The notes under the pieces: model-generated
What the model was told of the DNA's origin: nothing
Databases searched by the model: none
The model's input: only the letters and a program-made list of their open reading frames with translations
Position numbers and translations under genes: made by a program
Assembly: GCA_016800925.1 (NCBI GenBank)
Contig: JABCPU010000130.1
Location: 62,001-126,000 of the forward strand
Source: Suillus spraguei
Lineage: Eukaryota; Basidiomycota; Agaricomycetes; Boletales; Suillaceae
Direction: 5' to 3'
Length of the DNA stretch: 64,000 nucleotides
Shown: positions 24,801 to 37,109 of the stretch, piece after piece
How positions within the stretch are numbered: the first letter of the stretch is position 1
Layout of the letters: every line of letters begins with the position of its first letter

Positions 24801-25820
24801 TTCATGGGGTCGTCTGACTTGCCCAGGAGGTTATCATACAGGCCCCTAGAACACCCGCCGTGAGTAACTACCATTCCACAGCACCTTTTGTTAATTGGAG
24901 CTATCTAACAACGATGCTGCGCTGGAGGGTTGAATTTCGAATCCAAACAATTCGATCGAACATATGACTCGACCACTGCGCGATGCGCCGACAAACATGT
25001 AAAACATCCGGTGACAAAATTGGAGCTTTGTCGTGCATTTCATGGAGACTCACAGAACACTATTTGAGTTCGAACCTTGAACCTTGTTTCACGGATGCAT
25101 AGAAGACTACTAGGGTACGGATCCTGGAAATGCGTTCAGCTCAGCTGACTGAACGCCTCTCGATACGTTGCTGCATTCGAAGTTTTGGTTTGCCCGTTGA
25201 CAACGAAGTCCTTGGCATGACTGTAACCCGAATACGCCACTTCACGATATTCACACTGCGATCGCAAGTCACCCGCTGAGAATAAGGGTGTTAATAGTAA
25301 TACACTCTGTTAGGTCCTGCGCCCTGTTTCGTGTCATAGGGCTTTTGTCGAAGCTCTTAGAGGTGAAGTCAACTTCGAACAAAAGAAACCCTGAGTCGCT
25401 CGTGCCAAAATAAGTAACTAGTTGGGTCCTAAGGCCCTATGACGATTCTAATTCATTTCTCGTAAGGAGCGGCGAACAACTTTACTCTTTTCTCGAAGGT
25501 CTACAGAGAAACATGACGTAGAGGTGTTCGGAGCGCTCATCCAGAACCCCTGACATTTCGTCATTATAGCTCAGGTGTCTCGCACTTGCAAGAGAGTTTC
25601 TCGAAGGTGTTCATGAAATAAACGAGTGGTCACGGCATGCATGCCAGAAAACGTGTTCACCTCATGTTACTATGTACTACTTTACTCTCCAGCGTCAAAT
25701 AATGTGAGACCCCATCTATGTTCTAGAAAACCATCGAAGATATGGAATAATCATAAGGAAGAGCCAACGCATTGCGTCCCAAGTCTGGCGCAATGTGTGC
25801 AGCGCGATTATCCGACCCAG
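21900..25820. other. 3.9-kb spacer, no supported gene
   Basis: No domain signature is visible on either strand. A 46-codon minus-strand frame at 23638-23778 begins with a signal-like MATFLMLLNLFFTLSIVRG and is acidic afterwards; it is a weak candidate for a small secreted peptide. A perfect hairpin (GCGTTCAG/CTGAACGC) lies at 25132-25156, and gtcatagggc at about 25347 is inverted at about 25434. Confidence 0.35.
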
Positions 25821-25823
25821 TGC

Positions 25824-27728
25824 CTAAATATAAGTTATGATACTTGCCTTCCCAGATGTCTTTACACCCGGGCTTACCACCTGCGGCGTAGGCACTTGAC
25901 CGCCAACGAGCTCGCTACCTGCACCTTCGTCGTTCTTCGGCTTTAACTCGGCTTGGCCCTCCTTGTCTACGTCGTCTTGTTTCAGCTTCCCCATTTCCTT
26001 GATGAAGCTCGTGCCCCAAAAGGCCGCGGAGTATTTGTTGACGTATTTGAAAAGCTTGCGATGGTTCTCGGCACGCGTCTCAGTATCCATCGTGACAGCT
26101 TCGTGAATCGCGTCTGCGACTTGTTGAGGATCCCACGGGTTCACGACAATTGATCCGTTGAGACTCTGAGCGGCTCCGGCAAACTCGGAGAGGATCATTG
26201 CACCCTGACGAGCCTGTTGACAAGCAATATATTCGTACGAGACCTGATGGTAATGACGTCAGAACATCACCCCGCAAAAGTGAAGAGCTGAGAAGAGTTA
26301 CCAGATTCATGCCATCTCTCGTACTAGTCACCAAACACACATCACTAATCGCGTAAAGGGCACATAGCTCGTCGAAGGCCAAACTCTTGTGCATGAAGTG
26401 TATCGGCATAAATTCGACTGTACCAAACCGACCGTTAATGCGACCGACAAGTTCGTTTACCGTCGACCGTAGGTTTTGATAGTCTTCGACATCCTGTCTA
26501 GATGGCACGGCAAGCTGAACTAACACGACCTAGTGACGAATGCGAGTAAGTCAACCAGGCATCCACTAACAATCCCACACTAACTTTGCCGATCCACTCA
26601 GGGTGCTGCGTTAAAAAGAGCTCAAGAGCGTGGAGTTTCTGGGGAACACCTTTGATGTAATCGAGACGATCGACCCCAACGATGACTTTGACACCATTAA
26701 AACGCTGTTCCAGTTGAGCGATGCGAGATTTAACAGATTCCTTCTCTAGATTCTGCACGTTGTTGTTAGCTTCAATGACTCACGACATTTTACGTCGTGA
26801 TACATACCTTGATGAATGAAGCAGGTTCGATGCCAATAGGGAATGTCCCAACGTGAGCTAAGCGCCCTCAAACTCAACACCATTGGGCATTGTTGGCAAG
26901 CCAAGGATGCGCGTGCAAGAAGACAAAAAGTGACGAGCATAGTCGTAAGTGTGGAAGCCAATAAGGTCGCAAAAGAGGACACCCAAGAGAATTTCACGAC
27001 GAACAGGGAGGATCCTGACACAGGGTCAGCGGACTGATCGGCCGACAAAGGAGGATCAATTACCTGTAAATTTCGCTGCTAGGGAAAGGTGTGTGCAAAA
27101 AGAACCCTATCTTTACGTCGGGTATTCTCTCAGAAGAGATGTCAACTTCCTCTTCAATACCCTCTGCGATCTTGGTCAGCTCTTGTTTCTGGTATTCCCC
27201 TCCAGATGCCCCGTCAACGAGGCCGCGTAGTATCATGGGAAGAAGCATGAGGTGATAGTCCTGCACCCATACCATACTGCCGGGTGTGATTTGCGAACGT
27301 ACTGTTTCCGCAAATCGGAAGTTGGCCTGACGGTACATCAGCCAATTCTCTTCATCAAAGTTCATTTCTCCGGGATGGTAATGAAATAGCGGCCACAAAA
27401 TGGAATTAGAGAAGCCGTTGTAATGTCCCTCGGCGACGTCATCGTCAAGATATACAGCTTGACAAGAGTACTCCTCCATGAGACGCTTGTCGACATAAGC
27501 TCTGTCTTTTGGTGGAATGTAGAAACCCGGCCAGCCGATCCAGGTGAAGCTCAATGATTTCTTGAAACCGGAGAGGGCTGATACAAGCCCTCCCGAAGAC
27601 ATTTTGAAGTGGTATTCGCCTGAAGCATCTTTCGTGATTGTGATGGGTAGACGGTTGGCGACGACGATGAGGTGTTTGCCCTCCATATCTGCGCTTTCGG
27701 CGGAGGTTGGGAAGATAGAGGGTACCAT
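25824..27728 (-). CDS. TPS1: Alpha,alpha-trehalose-6-phosphate synthase (GT20)
   Basis: This enzyme transfers glucose from UDP-glucose to glucose-6-phosphate to form trehalose-6-phosphate in the cytosol, a stress-protection and glycolysis-control step. The start at 27728 gives MVPSIFPTSAESADMEGKH. The glycosyltransferase family 20 signatures follow in order: LIVVANRLPI, SSGGLVSAL, FTWIGWPG, NGFSNSILWPLFHYHPGEM, ETVRSQITPGSMVWVQDYHL, FLHTPFPSSEIYR, LIGFHTYDYARHFLSSC, VIVGVDRLDYIKGVPQKL, PSRQDVEDYQNLR, ALYAISDVCLVTSTRDGMNL and VSYEYIACQQARQGAMILSE. Introns of about 50-60 nt separate EIYR, SFIK, IGK and GMNL. One base is missing in an A-run at about 26860 (stop in place of Leu). The C-tail is Glu/Lys-rich. 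The neighbour P0 is on the same strand but separate. The length is close to the yeast enzyme. Confidence 0.92.
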
Positions 27729-27729
27729 G

Positions 27730-28270
27730 GAATGATGAGATTTATAAGTGAGCAGATCTCTTTGAAAACATGCAGAAGAGGCCGAATACGGGTGATTATC
27801 GGATCTGTTGTGACGAAATGGTAGAAGGGTAGCGAGAAGGCTGGCAAACGTTCCCGTGATCGAAATCCTATCGTGAAAAATGTCTAGATCGATGACTGAA
27901 GAGACTACTAGTCGATTGACCCTGGATGGCGGTTGGTTGAGTTCTGGCCGCTACCTCGTCATGACTCCATGGGAATCTATGGAGTCCGGCGCTAGTCCAG
28001 GTTTGGCCGCTGACTTTCATGCCCGTACTCAAGTAATGGTGCCACTAGTACAAAAGCCAGTAAGAAACGCACACATCGATCAGCGATGGAAGGACGATTA
28101 TCTCCCAGCCATATATGTATAATCTACGTAGAAGCATGGATAAGCGCCTCGCAATGTTCCTTCTGACTTAGATATTTTTGGGATTGTTTGATCAACACGA
28201 GTGAGTGTTCTTATCAGCATGCATGTGCATTGATACGCGCGATGGTAAATAACATGACATGATACGTAAT
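27730..28270. other. Spacer between TPS and P0 genes
   Basis: This holds the promoter region of the trehalose-phosphate synthase gene and the 3' flank of the P0 gene. No other gene is supported. Confidence 0.4.
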
Positions 28271-29449
28271 CTAGTCGAAGAGACCGAAACCCTGCGGACC
28301 ATCGCATGAGGTTTATTCCATTTGTACAAACCAAGAGTAACTTACCATGTCATCGTCAGACTCCTCCTTCTCTTCAGCCTTCTCCTCAGCCTCAGCCTCA
28401 GCAGCAGCGGGTGCGGCTTCAGCGGCAGCAGGTGCGCAACGGCAGCAAATGCGTCAGGGTTCTCCAAGTACTCCTTAGCCTGGATGAAGAATTAGCTTCG
28501 TTGCTCAGTATGATAAACTCGACAAATTCAGAACAATATTTGTGCATCCGTTAAAGTCAGCATTTTCAGTGTGTATGTTTGAAGCATCTCAATATTAGGT
28601 GAATCGAATTTGAGCTAACCTTCTGGGCACCCTCGAACATGTAGTCAGTAACAAGCACAGAGCAATGAGGTTCTTGTACGAGTTGACAAGGGAGTGCATG
28701 ACCGAGACGATGGTGGGGTAGTTGAGGGCCAATGAATGGCAAGCAATGGTCTGGACACCGGACATGAAGCGGTCAATGAGCACCTTCTCGTCAATGTCGA
28801 GAACTTCGGGAGCAAACGCATTCCAGAGTCGAAGATCTGGACGACAGTCATACCGTACGTGAACGGTGAGATGTTCAACATGTTGAGAGTAGCCTCGGAT
28901 GGGCCGACACGGCTACCAGCAGTAACGACCTGAACCTCGGCCGAAATTTCAATGGTACCACGAGCAATCTTGGTGGGATACCGAGGGCCTGGAAGAAGGA
29001 GGTCTTTCCGGGCTCCATACCGGTGTTTCCGGCGGGGACGAAGACATCCTTGGGGGCATAAGCACCAGCACGAGCAGGGGCAGCAATCTTTTGGCAACAA
29101 TGATTTCCCTAACTTCTTTGAGGTCTTTATCGGTGAAGACAAAACCGATGTTACCCTGACGTGGGGAAGAAGACGCTCGAATTGGGGTCTCCGAAAGGAT
29201 AGTACGAAGAGCACGGCGAACCATAGTGTTCTTGCCCATCAAAACCACACCTTTGCCACGAAGGGCAACACGAATCTGGTGCATCTGGTTGGAGCTAACA
29301 TGTCGACGTTGACGATGAAAATGGAGGCTGGAGCGCGTTATTAAAAAAGGATTGTTAGGTAAATAAAACCACTGAAACGCACGATACTTGGCGATGAGTT
29401 CCTTTAGTTTGACGAAGTAAATTTCCTTTTGCGCGCGAGTAGCACCCAT
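28271..29449 (-). CDS. RPP0: 60S acidic ribosomal protein P0
   Basis: This is the central protein of the ribosomal stalk, which anchors P1/P2 dimers and recruits elongation factors. From [19 protein letters not shown] (start 29449) the family blocks follow across an intron after [127 protein letters not shown] and [20 protein letters not shown]. An Ala/Glu-rich hinge and the invariant stalk C-terminus EESDDDMGFGLFD complete it; a last intron splits M|GFGLFD and the stop lies at 28271. At least eight indels interrupt the frame (about 29301, 29185, 29154, 29089, 28975, 28820, 28650 and 28435), nearly all in homopolymers. The introns and stalk tail are intact, so I treat the gene as real with assembly errors. 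Confidence 0.93.
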
Positions 29450-30440
29450 CGTGATTTCTGATATAAGACTCGTTAAGATATCAAGACAGGGCGATAAGTT
29501 ATGCTACTCACATGAATATACAGATGTGATTGTTTTTAAGTAAAAATCAGTGCCTCCCAATTGACCTCTAAAAGCCTGTCAGCCGGATCATACTCTCCGA
29601 TCTAGCACTACGCACCAGCAGCGTGCCAATGGAATTTTCAAGGCGACCGACTGGATGAGGATAATGTGAATATTGTATCTGGCGTTCCCGCTAAAGTTTC
29701 GATCGACCGGGAAATGCCTTGCAGTTCAAGAAACAAGGTTTAAAGTCCACCGGGGACATTCCGATCCTCATGTTTGCCTTGTAACGTGACGTTTAACGCG
29801 TCGTGTTCCCAATTCGTCCATGCCATGGAATGTTGCGATGGTGTCTGTCGACCGTCCGAGTTTGGGGCGGCGTCGACGGTGCTCAAAGAATCAGGTTTTA
29901 TTTTTATTTGCAACATTAAACGCGTGGCTTTAACCATCGTTCAATTTTAGGTCACTGTCTTCTGCTAGCGTCCATGTCCAAGAATGCTTGCGCGCAGTGC
30001 AGGACTCAGAAACACGAGCAACGATCTCATAGGACATCAAATGATTCTCAGGGATCTGGCTCGTTCAATAATACTCGCGCCATAGGTACTCTACAGGAAA
30101 TCCTGACGTCCCATGCCCTGGTCTGGACCCTTCCAGGAGGCCGACTCCCAATACTATTCGTTCGTTTTATATCTCCGCAAAAGCACGGGGCCAGTTGTCG
30201 CAGCTTGACTCAGGAATGCTTAGCGCTTTGATTGCTCTTTTGGGTCCTTGTCTGTGACTCAACAAGAAGATGTGTGTATACTAGTTCGCTCCTTCCCTAT
30301 GTGAAACCTGGCCTATAATTCGTGACTACTGGCATTGTTAAGGAAGTTGTATCATTAAAACAGCAGAGGGCATGACACTGGTGCATTCAGATAGATATTG
30401 GATGATGCGAGCTGAATTGGCGAGTCTTTCTCCTTCCAAA
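29450..30440. other. Spacer between divergent P0 and PPR-like genes
   Basis: This is a probable shared intergenic region holding the promoter of P0 (minus) and of the plus-strand gene starting near 30442. I saw no repeat or RNA gene. Confidence 0.4.
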
Positions 30441-30441
30441 G

Positions 30442-32821
30442 ATGGCCAGCCCAATTGTGAGATATTTTATCTCATTCGTTTGTAGTTTGGTCTAATCGAA
30501 TCGAGCAGATACACACGCATTTGATCGATCTCTGTCCCGCGCCCGAAAACAATACCTCCACTTTCTCAACACGTTTTTGATCCAGATGTTCACGTTCCAT
30601 ATCTGACAGCGCTTTGTCAAGCACAGACCCTCTCCATAAGCAGTGGGCCATTGATGCAATCACTTCCATCCTTCTCACTCATCCGTTTCTTCACGTGAAG
30701 GTGTTGAAAGTGTTATTGGAATAGTTCATGACACAGACACCGCTCTTTTGGGATCCATTCTATCAGCTATTTCAATCCGGGTCACTCGTTTTCCGTCGCC
30801 GTGTGGGGATACTACGGGGGTTTCTATTGTTGTACCTGTTGATGCTACCACCTTCACGTCTGCCTCTTTCGTGTTTCCATCACCCGTACCAAGTCCTCCC
30901 CCCATGTGAAAGTCATCACGGAGCTGCTGCATGAGGCTTTTTCATCCAACGTTCCACTAGTCCATCGGCGAAGCAATCTCCTTCTGTGTTCACTGCTGTA
31001 TAGCTGCAACGGCAGTGGAATTCCCACTTCACCGCTTGATTTCCTTTGGATGGAGGTACATCCTTATGGCAGACCCTGTTGCCCTTGCGATTCTCGAAGA
31101 GGTTACGCGAGCCGCGGGCCCAGCCCTTCTTAACGATCGTGCTCTCCGCGGACGTATCCAAGAGATGATACATTCTCTTCATAAGTCTTGGCTGCACCTC
31201 GTGCCCAATCAATCGCACCCCACCCTCATTTCACGTGCTATTACAACTTCTCTTTTTCGCCTTTCCGGTGCAGTAGCAGATTCGAAGCTATTCGCAGCCT
31301 GCCTGGAATCAAGTACAAACTTCGGACTTTGGACTGGCGATTCTTCAGACACCATAGAGGGACCCCAGTTAACAGCAATGGCAGCGACGCACCTCGCTGC
31401 CTTGATGCAAGTCCGTGGGTGTAGAGCGGAATTGGTCATGAAGACGTTAAGTTCCTACTCCACTGACGTGCAGCACCAATGTGTTGTCGCGTCTGCAGCT
31501 GTCAAGGATCTCATTCATCGCGATATTGAGCTTGCCCGCATATTGTACAACATTGCTGTCCACAGTGGACGCGACATCGATGTTGATACCGCATATACTC
31601 TGGCCAGGGCACTCCCACCTCCTCATGCTGTGAGGTTTCTTAAGCATGAACGGTTCTCCGAGTACAAGTAGGAGGCCTCCTGAGCAGTATTGCTCGCTCC
31701 CTCAAGGAGACGAGGCATCAATATTACGATACTGATCTGTTCGATGACATTGGGATGTCCCTCCGCATACTCTACGCGACCTGCCCTCCCCCCATTCACT
31801 TCCGTGGGCATCTTCAACTTCTTCTAGCCGAGCTATGCGCGAGGGGCAGTGGGCCCCAGGCCACGGTTATTATTGCTAACGCCATCAAATTCCAACCAGC
31901 CTTCTTTCAGTTTTCGTTCTTGCTACGGCTAGTTCGCCTCTTTTGCGTCGCAAGCAATTTCGTTGCGCGTTGCGAGTGCAGAAATTTATAGTTGACGCAC
32001 GCGGGAGATCCGTTGTCAACCTACGCCTACGTCACACGATCACTACACGCCTCTGTGCGACAACTAGTAGACGCCTATCCATGGATAATTTTGTTCCAGG
32101 GCGCAAGTTGTATACCCTGTTTCAAGGTGGTCGTTTCTCATTCAAGGGCGTTATGAGCAGTGGCCCAGTACATAACAGAGTTCTACAAGATTTAATCTAC
32201 GCTAGGCGACCGCATGCGGCAAAGGCTGCCTTTAGTCGTGTTGCAAGCAAGGTGGACACTAAAAGCCGGACAATCCTAGGCAACACACTTTTGCACGGAG
32301 TCGTTACACGTTCGGTCCCAAGAAACGGCAGACTTGTCCGGAAGCTCCTGGGACTCCTTGACAACCTCATGAGGTACCAGCAGTTGCGCCTGACAGGATA
32401 ACTGTCAACATCATTTTGAAGGTGCTGATAGCTGGAGGACTGCGTTTGATTATCGGCGTTTGCGCGCGCTGTTCGATCACATGGTTCGTGGTGGATACCC
32501 TGCAGGGATCTATTCCCCTTCCCATCCGCCCTTCAGCACTCCGCTTTGCGCATCAGTGGAACGCTTACGTTACCAACGCTTCCGCCTTACATATCATTTG
32601 AAAAGCATGCGAAGCCGATGCTCAAGATGTTTATCAAGGCATTTTACCTACGGAGTGATGTGGAGGCTGCACGTACGGTGGTAGAGATTTTGAAGATCGA
32701 ACAGCAGAAGGCTACATTGCAGAGGGAGCGACGGTCAGTGGCGCGTTTGAGAGGGATGAAGGCAGAAAGTAATACAACCCGCAGGGATGACACGACTCAT
32801 GTTCATAATGATAGATTATAA
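30442..32821 (+). CDS. PPR-like helical-repeat protein, frame interrupted
   Basis: A chain of plus-strand frames forms one protein-like sequence interrupted by small frame changes. Segments include ISDSALSSTDPLHKQWAID, VKVITELLHEAFSSNVPLVH, the long frame 31015-31671 (LSGAVADSKLFAACLESSTN, HQCVVASAAVKDLIHRDIEL), FDDIGMSLRILYATCPPP, HNRVLQDLIYARRPHAAKAA, VNIILKVLIAG with RLRALFDHMVRGGY, and a basic C-terminus ending at 32821. The alternating helices with a TVN...LI and LF..M..GGY spacing of about 35 residues resemble pentatricopeptide repeats, which in fungi usually act on mitochondrial RNA. I do not recognise a specific orthologue. The start at 30442 is a guess. Cysteine and histidine motifs are absent. 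Confidence 0.5.
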
Positions 32822-33065
32822 TAGACTTTGGCTGCCACTTTGAAGAGGAACTGTTGAAAACTTTATCGTTTTTTGTCCATTGCACGGTGTTGTGATCACA
32901 GTAGCTTCGACGTCAAAAGGTGTGGCACACGCTGACTTATGTAACACTGGAGGATTCTTATTAAGGTGGCTGTGCTTGCTGTATTACTTCATTCAGTGTC
33001 AGTGGCACTTGGTCCTGTTTTATAAACGACCACCATCTACGCGCGCTCAACTTCAACTCTTCGAT

Positions 33066-35017
33066 ATGTCGATGACTACGGAAGTCATTTCTGTCAATGG
33101 TTTAGATTCGGGCTCTACAAGCTCTTCAATGTCTATTCGAGCTACCAAGGTAAGCAGAGCGTTAGAACTCAACGGGCCCCTACTGAGCAGCATGTCTCAG
33201 CGTAAATTCGACGATGCCCTACAAAGCCTCGATAGTGCCGTAGCTCCGGTGAAGTTCCTTACATGAAAGACCAACAGCTCCCAAACGACCACACATGACC
33301 CGCTCTCTCTACTCTACGCTTGCCAAGTATGGATCCAGTCTAAAATGCCAAAACACCTATCGAGTCAGTCAAATTTCGCGGTTTGCGACTTGGAAGTCTC
33401 TGAACTGCTCTCGTCTTGCTCTATTCTCAGCAGTACTCCGGATAAACATGATATTTCTAAGGCTGCTCCTCACCTGGCTGCAATCTTGGCACGCGCCAAG
33501 AACAAAGGAGCTACCCCTTTTGCACACCCCAGCCTTCCAGCATCAGCTTCGTTCACTTCGGAATACCGCCCATCGTCCACTCAGTCGTTTTTATCTCGTC
33601 TATCAACTTACAAGTTAACAACATATGCAAATAAGCCGCCCCAAATTGATGCTGGGCTGCAGCAAAGTGCGGTTGGACAAACGATGGCAAAGACAGGCTA
33701 GTGTGTGAATTTGTGATGTTTCATGGGTTGTCGCGGGGCGAGATGGTATGACTCGAGAAGCCGGTAAGGTTTAGAAGGTAGGTAAATGACAAGGTACACT
33801 ACTGAGCATTTTTCTTTCATACCATAGCCATGCTCTTGTTGAGAAGCAGCGCATGCAGTTGGTGGAGATGCACAAGGATGGATGCCCTTGGCGTACTAGG
33901 CAGTGTGATTGTGAGTTTTTTTTCCCGTTGAGCTGCACTTGGTCTCCTTCCTTATCCAATTCATTAGCGTCCAATTTACCGCGTGCCGCTGCAAGCACCA
34001 GCTGTCATGGCACGGGACATCAAATCCAATGCGCTCGCTCTAGAGCCTCTGTGACAGACGTTATGATCAAACATCCATTGGTAAGTCAAGCTGCAGCATT
34101 TTCCTGTGCAGTACTTATTCATTTTGTCAGTCGACCTCTCAGCTTGCCTCGCTTCGTTCAGCAATAACATCAGTCAAGCCTCCTCTGGCGCAATCCACAT
34201 CCGAGAATGAGTCGGCAATGCACATCGATGCAGACCCTGAGTCATCTGATACCGCAATTGTGACTGCCCTCTTTGGCTGGTCTTTGGCTCCGGCCTGCTC
34301 CTCCCTCGGAACGTAATCGTACTCCGTCATCTGCTCGAATAGCTACCATGTCCAGGCCAGCTTCCCCGTCTCTGTCTAGATCTTCATCAGTTCCGCGTGC
34401 CCTTCAATGGGGCGGGCAGATTCGCCATCTCTGAGGTCCTCTTCCCCTCTTACTACTATTCCACAGTTGGGAGGTACGCGTACGCCACGGCTCAGCGATA
34501 TCGGGAAAAGCGCTCGGGATGCGTCTCTTCTACACTGTTCCTTGTGCCAACGACGCGTCGCCTTTGGGCATTCACTCCTCAGTCTGCTTCATCACCGGCA
34601 GACAGCAGCCCAACATCGACAAAGAAGAGGCAGTTTGATGTGCTGAATGAACATCGATTGTATTGCCCATTCGTCGTCCTCTCGACGGTGGTACCAAACT
34701 GCCCACGCCTTCTACCTCGCCTCTTCCTGCAAATGTTGCGGCAGATAGCGCAATCGAGGGGTGGCGTGCTGTGCTTACTGTTGTCCTTCGACACGGACTG
34801 AGTGAGCGGCAACGGAATGCACGTTTGTCACTTTCCGGAGGGATAGTGAAATAATGCATGGTATTGATGACGAGCTTGAAGGCGTAGAAGCTATGGTAGC
34901 GGGAGTAAAGAGCAAAGGGTGAGTTCTATGCGCATAACTAGAGTCTTGATCGAAGACTAATCGCACATCTTGCAGGGACGAGAACTGTTGAAATATGTTA
35001 AAGGACTGTTGGGTTGA
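33066..35017 (+). CDS. C3HC zinc-finger protein, ZC3HC1/NIPA-Rsm1 family
   Basis: This is a nuclear zinc-finger protein of the family that includes human NIPA (an F-box-type/nuclear basket protein) and fission yeast Rsm1 (mRNA export). From MSMTTEVISVNGLD (33066), a low-complexity region leads to FLSRLSTYKLTTYANKPPQI, then AAAKCGWTNDGKDRLVCE and a second Cys, and after an intron (about 33757-33828) EMHKDGCPWRTRQCD. Together these make the Cys-x2-Cys...His-x-Cys finger. A second conserved block follows: LLHCSLCQRRV, a Ser-rich loop, FDVLNEHRLYCPFV and AIEGWRAVLTVVLRHGLSE. It ends around LLKYVKGLLG at 35017. Frame changes (for example one A missing near 33713) match the indel pattern seen elsewhere. 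The function is inferred from the family and the end exon is uncertain. Confidence 0.75.
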
Positions 35018-35951
35018 TGTGTATCTTGTATTCGTGCTTGCTTATTATCATCAACTGTTCGGACAATATTCCAATCTCGATATTTCCCCAACCGCAGAAA
35101 GACATCAGCTTTCGAAATCGTCCTTGTAAACGTAGGAATCTATTAATGCTCGGCGGAAACATACTGTATGTGGAACGAACAACACGAGAACAAATTGCGA
35201 TCTGGATCAACCACGAATTTCATTTATGTAAACTTTTCAACTCGTGTCTATCTGTAAGGAAATGATATCATTCCTCTTGCACATTCCCCGCCCTTCCTCT
35301 TGAAAAAAAATTGGATGGGTGTCGAATTCTTCCGATAGAAGTGAGTACGTCTCATAACACCCTGCAACAATCCCACTGTCAAGAATGCGGTCGTACGAAA
35401 TGATAGTTCGAAACCAGTCTGATGTATCATCACATTATAGTATTGCAGAGAGCTAAATGATAAACTGCATGTGCAATACAAACCAGCGTATGAATTGCGT
35501 CTGAATAGTTTGCTGGAGCTTGCTATCAGTGCACAGGGCGTGATGTCGACATACCTGTTTTTAGAACCTCTGTCGATCTCGGCATGTCATCAGTGAATTC
35601 ACGAGTCCGTGATATTGTAGCTGTGGGAACTACATCAGCAAACTACCAAGTTTGTCTACAGAAGACTTAAATTTGCATTGTAGCTACAGCTAACCACAGA
35701 ACTCTACAGTTCACACAAAGTTCACAGCATACAGTAGCTACAGCACCACTTACTTACAGTCACTCACAGAGTGGCAGTTTCTTCCAGACTTCGACTACTT
35801 GTACAGGACTCTTCAAGTTTGCTCAGTACTATAGCGACCTCTGCTTCATTTCATGGCGTTGTTTGTCTTCAAAACAGAAGCGGATATCAGATCGATAAAG
35901 AGATGTACACGACACTATCGAGGGTCAGAACGTGAAGAGACATGATGTGTC
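35018..35951. other. Spacer with an orphan copy of the secreted-protein 3' flank
   Basis: Bases 35376-35468 match the 3' flanks of the small secreted protein genes at 55031-55132 and 60126-60225 (shared words: aatgatagttcgaa and gagctaaatgataaac). No secreted-protein gene is recognisable beside it. The rest, including the tract at 35620-35800 with repeated gtagctaca and ctacag words, has no visible gene. Confidence 0.55.
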
Positions 35952-36460
35952 TGACAAAACCAGATGAGTTCGCACCTTTGGGGAAGTGTGCACCTCACTG
36001 CGCCTTTCCCGCGCCTTTCGCTGACACGCACCAAACTGGTCTGGTGCATGGCTGACTAAGCACTACTGCAGCTGAAAAATAGTATCAGGACTATAATAAC
36101 TTAGTGTCCCTCTATTCAGAAATCAATCTATGACCCAGGACTGAAAGTGTCTTTTTGTTTGTAAAGGTTTTGCTTATCCTTTGCTGAAGTTGGTGAAAAG
36201 CAAGGCTCACCCACCATACTCCACTGTGATAATCAGGCAGCCATCATTCTTACCAAAGATGTGCAATTGCGCATGTGCACAAAGCACATCCAGTGTAAGT
36301 ACCACTTTGTGCATGATGATCTAGTGGCAAAAGGCGAAGCAGTCATACATTACATCCCAACAGACAACATGGTGGCAGACATCCTCACAAAACCACTAAT
36401 TCATGACAAGCATTGGAAATTCACCAAGGCCATGGGTCTGCGATTTTGCATGAGTGAGAG
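35952..36460 (+). mobile_element. Ty1/Copia remnant: LTR start fragment and RNase H end
   Basis: About 90 bp from 35952 repeat the start of the LTR at 36461 (TGACAAAACCAGATGAG). From about 36168 the plus strand encodes the C-terminal RNase H portion of a Ty1/Copia polyprotein: ILHCDNQAAIILTKDVQL, CTKHIQCKYHFVHDDLV, VIHYIPTDNMVADILTKPL and DKHWKFTKAMGL. The polyprotein end abuts the downstream LTR, as expected. Gag, integrase and reverse transcriptase are absent, so this is a deletion derivative. Confidence 0.85.
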
Positions 36461-36922
36461 TGACAAAACCAGATGAGTTCGCACCTTTGGGGAAGTGCGC
36501 ACCTCACTGTGCCTTTCCCACGCCTTTCACGTTTGACCGCACTTCATCACACTTTGTCATGTTTTGTCATGCTTCATTGTGCTTAATCATGTACATGCTT
36601 CAGTGTGCCTCAGAGGTGCTTGGGTGCACACATAATAGTGGAGAGGTTAGGGATTTCTCAAGCGAGCCTCATGGTGTCTTAGCGAGCTCATCCCTATTAT
36701 ATAATGGACCCTTGTCATGTAATTTTCCCTCAGTCGTTCTCTCATCCTTCCTTTGGATAGCAGCTGAGGTATGCACTTACTGTCATTAATATTTACTTTA
36801 TATCTGACTATGTAGTAGCGCAGTATACACTGTTTTTACTTAGGTGAATAACAGTCATTCTCTCATCATTCCTTTGGATAGCAGCTGAGTGCGGTATATG
36901 CTGTTTTTACTTAGTTTTGTCA
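36461..36922 (+). repeat. Copia 3' LTR with TGACAAAAC/GTTTTGTCA ends
   Basis: This 462-bp LTR begins TGACAAAACC and ends TTAGTTTTGTCA, giving a perfect 9-bp inverted end. It directly follows the Copia RNase H frame. An internal duplication of cctttggatagcagctgag lies near 36745 and 36870. Confidence 0.8.
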
Positions 36923-37109
36923 GTGTCTATTTGCAGAGGTGAATGAAGGACAAGACTGTGCTAATATTGTATCATTGCTCATACTAGTAGTGAACTGAAA
37001 ACTACGAACCAATGTGACAACATATAATTTGGACATACAAACAATATCGCCAGAATTCACATAGTACATATATTAAACATAAAAACAAAACAAGGAAAGT
37101 GCCAACCAA

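Noticed and set aside
25132..25156. Hairpin as a possible regulatory or terminator element
   Set aside because: It stands alone in a gene-free stretch and a 8-bp perfect stem is expected by chance in 64 kb often enough.
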